Assembly: GCA_007131745.1 (NCBI GenBank)
Contig: SLPX01000401.1
Span: forward strand, 1-10,797
Length of the DNA stretch: 10,797 bases
DNA from: Myxococcales bacterium
Lineage (GTDB): Bacteria; Myxococcota; Polyangia; HGW-17; SLPX01
Direction of reading: 5' to 3'
The position numbers were made by a program, and so were the translations under genes. This document shows, in pieces, positions 6,897-10,797 of the stretch. Position 1 is the stretch's first letter; each line of letters opens with the position of its first letter. Below the pieces are notes generated by a model. That model was not told where the DNA came from. It made no database searches and saw nothing but the letters and a program-made list of their open reading frames with translations.

Positions 6897-8077
6897 GCAA
6901 AACCGAGCATGCCAGGTATGTTAAACGGGAGCTTTCTGAACGTCACATAGATAGCCACTGGGAAAGAATCCAGGAGTTGAGAAAGTCCCGCACAAAGGCG
7001 GCTTTTAATCAAAGACGGCGTGGTTTTTTGATTCTCGGGCTTGCCGGAGCCGCGGTCGCTAGCGTGGTTGTAGCTCTTTGGTTCCTGGGCTTGGGGTTTC
7101 GTCGCAGTGAGCGGATGACACCTTCAGCCTGGAGCGGAACAGTGCTGGAGTCGGGTGCAACCGCGCAATCCGTGCGCCTCAAGGATGGCTCCAAAATCAT
7201 AGTGGCGCCCGAGAGCCGCGTCGCGCTTTGTGAAGTCGATGGTCCGCAGGTCTGTTTGAGGGTGGAATACGGCAAAGCACGATTTTCGGTGAAAAGAACG
7301 CCCGGCAGGCAATTCACGGTAAGAGTGGCCGATGTGGAGGTAAGGGTGGTGGGCACAAGCTTTACCGTGTCCAGGTCCAAGCTGCGAAAAGGGGAGGAAG
7401 TGCAGGTCGCTGTTTCGGAGGGGGTCGTGGAAGTGCGAGGCCCGGGGGTGGTGCAGCGGCTCGCGGCCGGTGATCGCTGGGTTCGATCCACGGATGGAAC
7501 CACAAGAGTAGAGACATCGAGCGATGGGGTTTTAGAAACCGAAGATGATTTGGGCAGGATAGAAGACGGTAAGGAAGAGGGAGAAGTCAAGGAAACCGAA
7601 ATCGAAACGGAAGCGGAAGAGCCGGGAAGCGACGGAATAAAGGATGGAAGCAGGGAGAATGGAAGAACCGGCCGTCTGCCGGGCGAACGAACCGGCCGGG
7701 TCGAATCCGTGGACGCGTTGTGGAACGATGCGCGTCGAGCCCGTTCCGAAGGACGTTACCGTGACACGGAGCGAATATTCGCCCGGATTCTGAAAGATTT
7801 TCCCTCAGGCGGCCAGAGTGCGCTGGCGGCCTTTGCGCTGGGACAGTTGCGAATGGACGTGTTGGGAGATCCGGCGGGAGCCGTTGCACCTCTAAGGAGG
7901 GCCGTTGCTGCAGGCCGGGGGTCGAGTTTTCACGAAGACGCGTTGTCTCGCCTGGCCCAGGCATATAATCGAACAGGGAAAACAAACGACTGTATAAGGA
8001 CCCATCGGCGCTATCTCACTGAATATCCGGAAGGAGTGCACCGAAAGCGCCTGGCACGGATTTGTCCCCTTCCGTAG
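6893..8077 (+). CDS. FecR-domain anti-sigma factor with periplasmic TPR-like tail
   Basis: This 394-residue protein has one membrane span. Residues 1-43 are charged and presumably cytoplasmic, contacting the sigma factor. The membrane helix is at 44-68 (FLILGLAGAAVASVVVALWF). Residues about 80-197 form a FecR-type beta domain (VRLKDGSKIIVAPESRV, FTVRVADVEVRVVGTSF, GVVEVRGPGVVQRLAAGDRW). An acidic Glu/Asp-rich linker covers about 213-246. Residues 272-390 resemble TPR/YbgF-like repeats (ALWNDARRARSEGRYRDTE, DALSRLAQAYNRTGK). FecR proteins relay an envelope signal to a partner sigma factor. Here the cytoplasmic part is short compared with classical FecR, and the TPR tail suggests sensing by protein contact in the periplasm (inferred). 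A strong ribosome site AGGGAGG at 6881-6887 supports the start. The next gene follows after 69 bases. Confidence 0.88.
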   Translation: MSKTEHARYVKRELSERHIDSHWERIQELRKSRTKAAFNQRRRGFLILGLAGAAVASVVVALWFLGLGFRRSERMTPSAWSGTVLESGATAQSVRLKDGSKIIVAPESRVALCEVDGPQVCLRVEYGKARFSVKRTPGRQFTVRVADVEVRVVGTSFTVSRSKLRKGEEVQVAVSEGVVEVRGPGVVQRLAAGDRWVRSTDGTTRVETSSDGVLETEDDLGRIEDGKEEGEVKETEIETEAEEPGSDGIKDGSRENGRTGRLPGERTGRVESVDALWNDARRARSEGRYRDTERIFARILKDFPSGGQSALAAFALGQLRMDVLGDPAGAVAPLRRAVAAGRGSSFHEDALSRLAQAYNRTGKTNDCIRTHRRYLTEYPEGVHRKRLARICPLP

Positions 8078-8133
8078 AGTTTTGCATAAGAGATGTGGTG
8101 TTGTGATGTTTGAACGATACCGAATGCACAAAC

Positions 8134-8138
8134 AGGAG
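8134..8138 (+). promoter_or_regulatory. Ribosome binding site supporting a TTG start
   Basis: AGGAG lies 8 bases before the TTG at 8147. The nearby ATG at 8142 meets a stop after two codons. The TTG is the only start that keeps the whole signal peptide. Confidence 0.6.
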
Positions 8139-8146
8139 CGGATGCT

Positions 8147-9367
8147 TTGAGAAAAACCAAAATCTTGTTTTGCGGGCTGATCCCTGTCTTGATAATCATG
8201 GTTCATCAGGACGCTCTTTCCGACCCGGAGGGAAATGTTGACGAGGAAAGCGAGCGCTTGGGAGAAGAGCGCGAGCGCAAGGAAAGTGCAGATGAAGATC
8301 GCACGATGGGAGATGGCGCACATGAACCCGGTGTACGCGTGGAGAGTGTAGATGAGGAGAGCGTGCACAAAAAAAGTGTGCGCAAAGAGAGTGTGTACAG
8401 GGAAGCATGTACCGCGAAACCATGGATTCTTGTGCGTTTTGAAACCAAGGGAGAGACCGACCCCTTCTGGAGCAGTGTTTTTTCCGATCTCGAATCCGGT
8501 CTCAGGCGAAACGGCATTCGCGCGGAGGCCGAAACCGAAACAAAAAAAATCGACCCGCAATGCCCGCCCTTGGCTTACCTGACGTTTGCAATGGCTCCAT
8601 CAATGGACAGTGTTGTAAAAATAGAAATTCACGATGTGATTACCGCAAAGCATGTTTCCCGGTCCATTGATATCGGTGGGATTTCAAAGTCGGGTCGCAG
8701 CCTGGGAGCGGCGCTGGCGGCAGAGGAGTTGCTGCGGGCGAGCTGGGCCGAGCTGGTTTTGAAAACCCGGCGGCCCGTCGCCGCTCATCCCCCGCCCCGG
8801 GAAGTCACGGCCGCGGTAAAAAGCAAATTGGATCCCGAAATGACAGGCCGACGCCAGGTTTTTCATGAAGTTGGCTTGCGCACGGTGTTTGACTGGTATT
8901 CCGGCGGTGTCATGCACTACGGCGGAGACCTGGAGTATCTGATCCGGATTCACCCGCGCTTCGGGCTGCTCTTGTCCCTGGGCGGGCGCAACATGGTGGA
9001 TGCAAAAAGCGAAGGCGGTGAGATCACCGGTTATGCCGCGGTAATGTCCATCGGGGGCGCTTTGGCCTTGGTGGATCCCTCCTCGCGCTTCAAGCTGGAT
9101 GCGGTTTTGCAAGCCGGCGGCCTTTGGCTGCGTTTTTACGGAGATCCGGTGCCGGGTTTTGCCGGAAACAAGGTGACCCTGGGTGGTATGCGTGCAACGG
9201 CCGAATTGCGCCCGGCGTTCCGGGTATCCCGTCATTTTCATCTTGCAGCGCATCTCGGAGCTGGGGTCACTGTGCTGGGAGTCAACCTGCTTGACACCGG
9301 GCGGGTAGTGGATCGTCTCTTCGGAGCGGTGGTAAGCGGCGGCCTGGCGATGGATTTTCGATGGTAA
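8147..9367 (+). CDS. Secreted protein with predicted outer-membrane beta-barrel domain
   Basis: I do not recognise a named family for this 406-residue protein. The N-terminus has a basic RKTK then a hydrophobic stretch (ILFCGLIPVLIIM) with a likely signal peptidase site near residue 25 (DALS). Residues about 30-90 are highly charged and repetitive, including four 5-residue repeats at 66-85. Residues 93-205 look like a soluble alpha/beta domain (PWILVRFETKG, AYLTFAMAPS, KIEIHDVI). From about 238 the sequence alternates polar and hydrophobic residues with Gly and aromatics (VGLRTVFDWYSGG, FGLLLSLGGRN, FHLAAHLGAGVTVLGVN) and ends in MDFRW. A terminal aromatic residue of this kind is the usual BAM insertion signal of outer-membrane barrels. 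It follows the sigma/FecR pair and is probably co-transcribed. It could be the signal input or a structural partner of the anti-sigma factor; this is inferred from position only. Confidence 0.78.
   Translation: MRKTKILFCGLIPVLIIMVHQDALSDPEGNVDEESERLGEERERKESADEDRTMGDGAHEPGVRVESVDEESVHKKSVRKESVYREACTAKPWILVRFETKGETDPFWSSVFSDLESGLRRNGIRAEAETETKKIDPQCPPLAYLTFAMAPSMDSVVKIEIHDVITAKHVSRSIDIGGISKSGRSLGAALAAEELLRASWAELVLKTRRPVAAHPPPREVTAAVKSKLDPEMTGRRQVFHEVGLRTVFDWYSGGVMHYGGDLEYLIRIHPRFGLLLSLGGRNMVDAKSEGGEITGYAAVMSIGGALALVDPSSRFKLDAVLQAGGLWLRFYGDPVPGFAGNKVTLGGMRATAELRPAFRVSRHFHLAAHLGAGVTVLGVNLLDTGRVVDRLFGAVVSGGLAMDFRW
8342..8401 (+). repeat. Four degenerate 15-base tandem repeats within the coding region
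   Basis: Units start at 8342, 8357, 8372 and 8387 and encode ESVDE, ESVHK, KSVRK and ESVYR. The Ser-Val core (AGYGTR) is conserved, while the charged residues vary. The repeats preserve the frame and lie in the charged region just after the signal peptide. Confidence 0.7.
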
Positions 9368-9386
9368 AGATTTTTTGAATGTACGA

Positions 9387-9417
9387 TGATCCGTTTTCGC
9401 GGTTTCAGGGCACTTGA
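9387..9417 (+). promoter_or_regulatory. Second copy of the candidate ECF-sigma promoter
   Basis: TGATCCGTTTT (9387-9397) and GGGCACTTGA (9408-9417) are separated by 10 bases, exactly as at 6128-6158. 25 of the 31 positions match. ACAATCCGCG follows at 9431-9440. It ends 40 bases before the start codon of the EGF/propeller lipoprotein gene, suggesting that gene is a direct target of the sigma factor encoded upstream. Confidence 0.6.
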
Positions 9418-9457
9418 AGAGTGAACTGAAACAATCCGCGAAAAGGAGAAGGCGATC

Positions 9458-10797
9458 ATGAAAAGGCAAAATACGAGTCTTGTATTCAGGAGTTTTTTGG
9501 CCGCTGCGGCCGGAGTTTTTGCAGTGTTGGTTTTCGCGCCCGCGTGTTCCAGCGACGCAACCATGTTGGACGAAGAAGCTCCGTGTGACGGCGTGGACTG
9601 CTCGGGGCACGGCCAATGCGTGATAACAAGCGGAGGCAAGGCTGTGTGCATTTGTGATGCCGGGTATTACGCGTCCGGAGACGGCTTGACATGTCTGGAG
9701 GTCACCCCCGGAGAAGAGTGCAATGGCGTGGACTGCAATGAAGGAGGCACATGTGTCGTGGTAAAGGGCGATCCGGATTATCCGATGTGTATATGCGGCC
9801 CCGGGTACCACCTCGTGGGGCCGACTACATGCGAGGCGGTGACCTGCACAACCATGCCTTGCGCGGAGCCGGTTGCAGAGCTTCATGGCATAGCGGAGCG
9901 ACTGGCCGTGGAAGACGGAATAATCTACGCATCAGACGGCTGGAAGATTTATTGGGGTTCCACGGGCGACGTGATGATGACGGAGCGTTACACTGCAAAC
10001 AACGCTGTTACAAGCCTGACAGTGGCGGACGGCACGATCTTTTTTTCGACTTTCAGCCAACTGTTTGAACTCTCCCCCGGAATAAATACGGCTTCGGACA
10101 GAAGGACACCGCCGCCGAACAATGCACCCATAGCCAGGGTTAAAAGTTTAACTTTTGACGGCGATAACCTGGTTTGCGGACCGGCGGGCGGTGCGGACGG
10201 ATTCGGCACGGAAGGGCTCCATTATCTAATCAGCCTCCGTTGTGTTTCCCTGGACGGTGAATTCTATCGAGGCAATATTAACATGGCTGGTTATAATGAA
10301 CCGGTTGCGGAACGACTTGGCGTGGCGTTCACGAACGACTATATCTATTACTCTGTCGGTATCTCGATTTTGAGGGTTCCAAGGAACGACATTGAAACTC
10401 AATGGGACCAGGAACAACATCGAATGGTCTCAGGTACAATGGCAGGATGGTTGGCAGCCCTGGGTGACTACATTTACTGGATCAACGAAGATCCGAAAAA
10501 CCCTGACAACTGGGCGTTGAAGCGGGTAAGCGAGACGGACAAAACTGTGGAAACGGTTTTCGCGATTCCTGAGGAAGATCGATTGCCCGTTGTCGGCTTG
10601 ACCGCGTATGACGGCTACATCTACTGGGGTGTTGCGAACGGAATATGGCGTATCCCCGCGGATGGCGGAGTGCCCAAAAAGAGAGCCGGCGCGCATCTTC
10701 TCACCGCCATGGCATTTGAAGACGAATACATTTACTACGCGGACCAGGCCACCCAGGAAATCCTCCGCCTAGAAATGGTGTCAGACACTAGCAATTA
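9458..10797 (+). CDS. EGF-like and beta-propeller lipoprotein, 3' edge partial
   Basis: The frame is open for 446 codons and the window ends after TA, the first two bases of a probable stop. A signal peptide (residues 1-29) ends in FAPAC, a tolerable lipobox with Cys30. Two EGF-like modules follow, each with six cysteines in the usual spacing: C43, 48, 54, 64, 66, 79 and C88, 93, 99, 111, 113, 125. Residues 140-440 carry about seven repeats of a Leu/Met-x-n-Ile-Tyr-Trp/Tyr pattern (DGIIYASDG, DGTIFFS, DYIYYSVG, DYIYWIN, DGYIYWG, DEYIYYAD), consistent with a seven-bladed propeller. Such EGF/propeller lipoproteins are typical of Myxococcota-like genomes and probably act in surface binding. A ribosome site AAGGAG at 9443-9448 supports the start. 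The final MVSDTSN comes from the repeat at 10777-10797, right after the last blade, so the domain itself seems complete. Confidence 0.82.
   Translation, partial: MKRQNTSLVFRSFLAAAAGVFAVLVFAPACSSDATMLDEEAPCDGVDCSGHGQCVITSGGKAVCICDAGYYASGDGLTCLEVTPGEECNGVDCNEGGTCVVVKGDPDYPMCICGPGYHLVGPTTCEAVTCTTMPCAEPVAELHGIAERLAVEDGIIYASDGWKIYWGSTGDVMMTERYTANNAVTSLTVADGTIFFSTFSQLFELSPGINTASDRRTPPPNNAPIARVKSLTFDGDNLVCGPAGGADGFGTEGLHYLISLRCVSLDGEFYRGNINMAGYNEPVAERLGVAFTNDYIYYSVGISILRVPRNDIETQWDQEQHRMVSGTMAGWLAALGDYIYWINEDPKNPDNWALKRVSETDKTVETVFAIPEEDRLPVVGLTAYDGYIYWGVANGIWRIPADGGVPKKRAGAHLLTAMAFEDEYIYYADQATQEILRLEMVSDTSN
10777..10797 (+). repeat. REP-like palindromic element, copy 5 at the window edge
   Basis: It is identical to copy 1 over 21 bases, and over 26 when the preceding GAAAT is included. 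By analogy with the two doublets, an inverted partner would be expected a short distance beyond the right edge. Confidence 0.72.

Noticed and set aside
6100..6900. Minus-strand open frame of 266 codons opposite the sigma factor gene
   Set aside because: It covers the sigma gene exactly, and the translated sequence is rich in Pro, Arg, Ser and Cys with no recognisable domain.
8684..9886. Long open frame on the minus strand (about 400 codons)
   Set aside because: It lies opposite the barrel protein and lipoprotein genes, shows no family features, and spans their intergenic promoter. It is a shadow of GC-rich coding sequence.
10139..10152. Palindrome GTTAAA-AG-TTTAAC
   Set aside because: It is isolated inside the propeller-domain coding sequence with no second copy; chance is a sufficient explanation.

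Overview
The window looks like a piece of a Gram-negative deltaproteobacterial-type genome, most likely Myxococcota or a relative such as Bradymonadota. The clues are an IgGFc-binding-type lipoprotein with a long Cys-rich N-terminal region, an EGF-like plus beta-propeller lipoprotein, and an ECF sigma / FecR-TPR anti-sigma pair followed by a beta-barrel protein. The lineage is inferred from family content, not from a marker gene. Both ends are open: the left edge cuts the first gene, and the right edge stops inside a repeat one base before the probable stop of the last gene.

Left block (1-3913, + strand) is one tightly packed operon. It holds a KamA-family radical SAM enzyme (5' truncated), an NAD-dependent NDP-sugar epimerase/dehydratase, and a polytopic membrane protein. 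The last is a WecA/MraY-type sugar-phosphate transferase fused to the N-terminal (membrane plus nucleotide-binding) half of a FlaA1/CapD-like protein. The epimerase and transferase point to surface polysaccharide synthesis. The radical SAM enzyme may add an amino-acid-derived decoration, but that is speculation.

Middle (3892-6118): a convergent junction carrying an inverted pair of repeats, then a large minus-strand lipoprotein gene (IgGFc-binding family), then a 369-base divergent intergenic region with a second inverted repeat pair. All repeat copies share an 11-base palindrome GTGTC-A-GACAC and look like REP/REPIN elements.

Right block (6128-10797, + strand): an ECF sigma factor overlaps by 4 bases a single-pass FecR-domain anti-sigma factor with a periplasmic TPR-like tail. 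A secreted protein with a probable outer-membrane barrel domain follows, then a separately promoted lipoprotein with two EGF-like modules and a seven-bladed propeller-like domain. A 31-base two-block motif with identical spacing (TGATCCGTTTT, 10 bases, GGGCACTTGA) precedes both the sigma gene and the last lipoprotein gene. The natural reading is a self-regulated sigma factor whose regulon includes the surface lipoprotein, forming a small envelope-signalling module. This module and the repeats, which give two unrelated genes the same C-terminal tail and stop codon, are the most interesting content.
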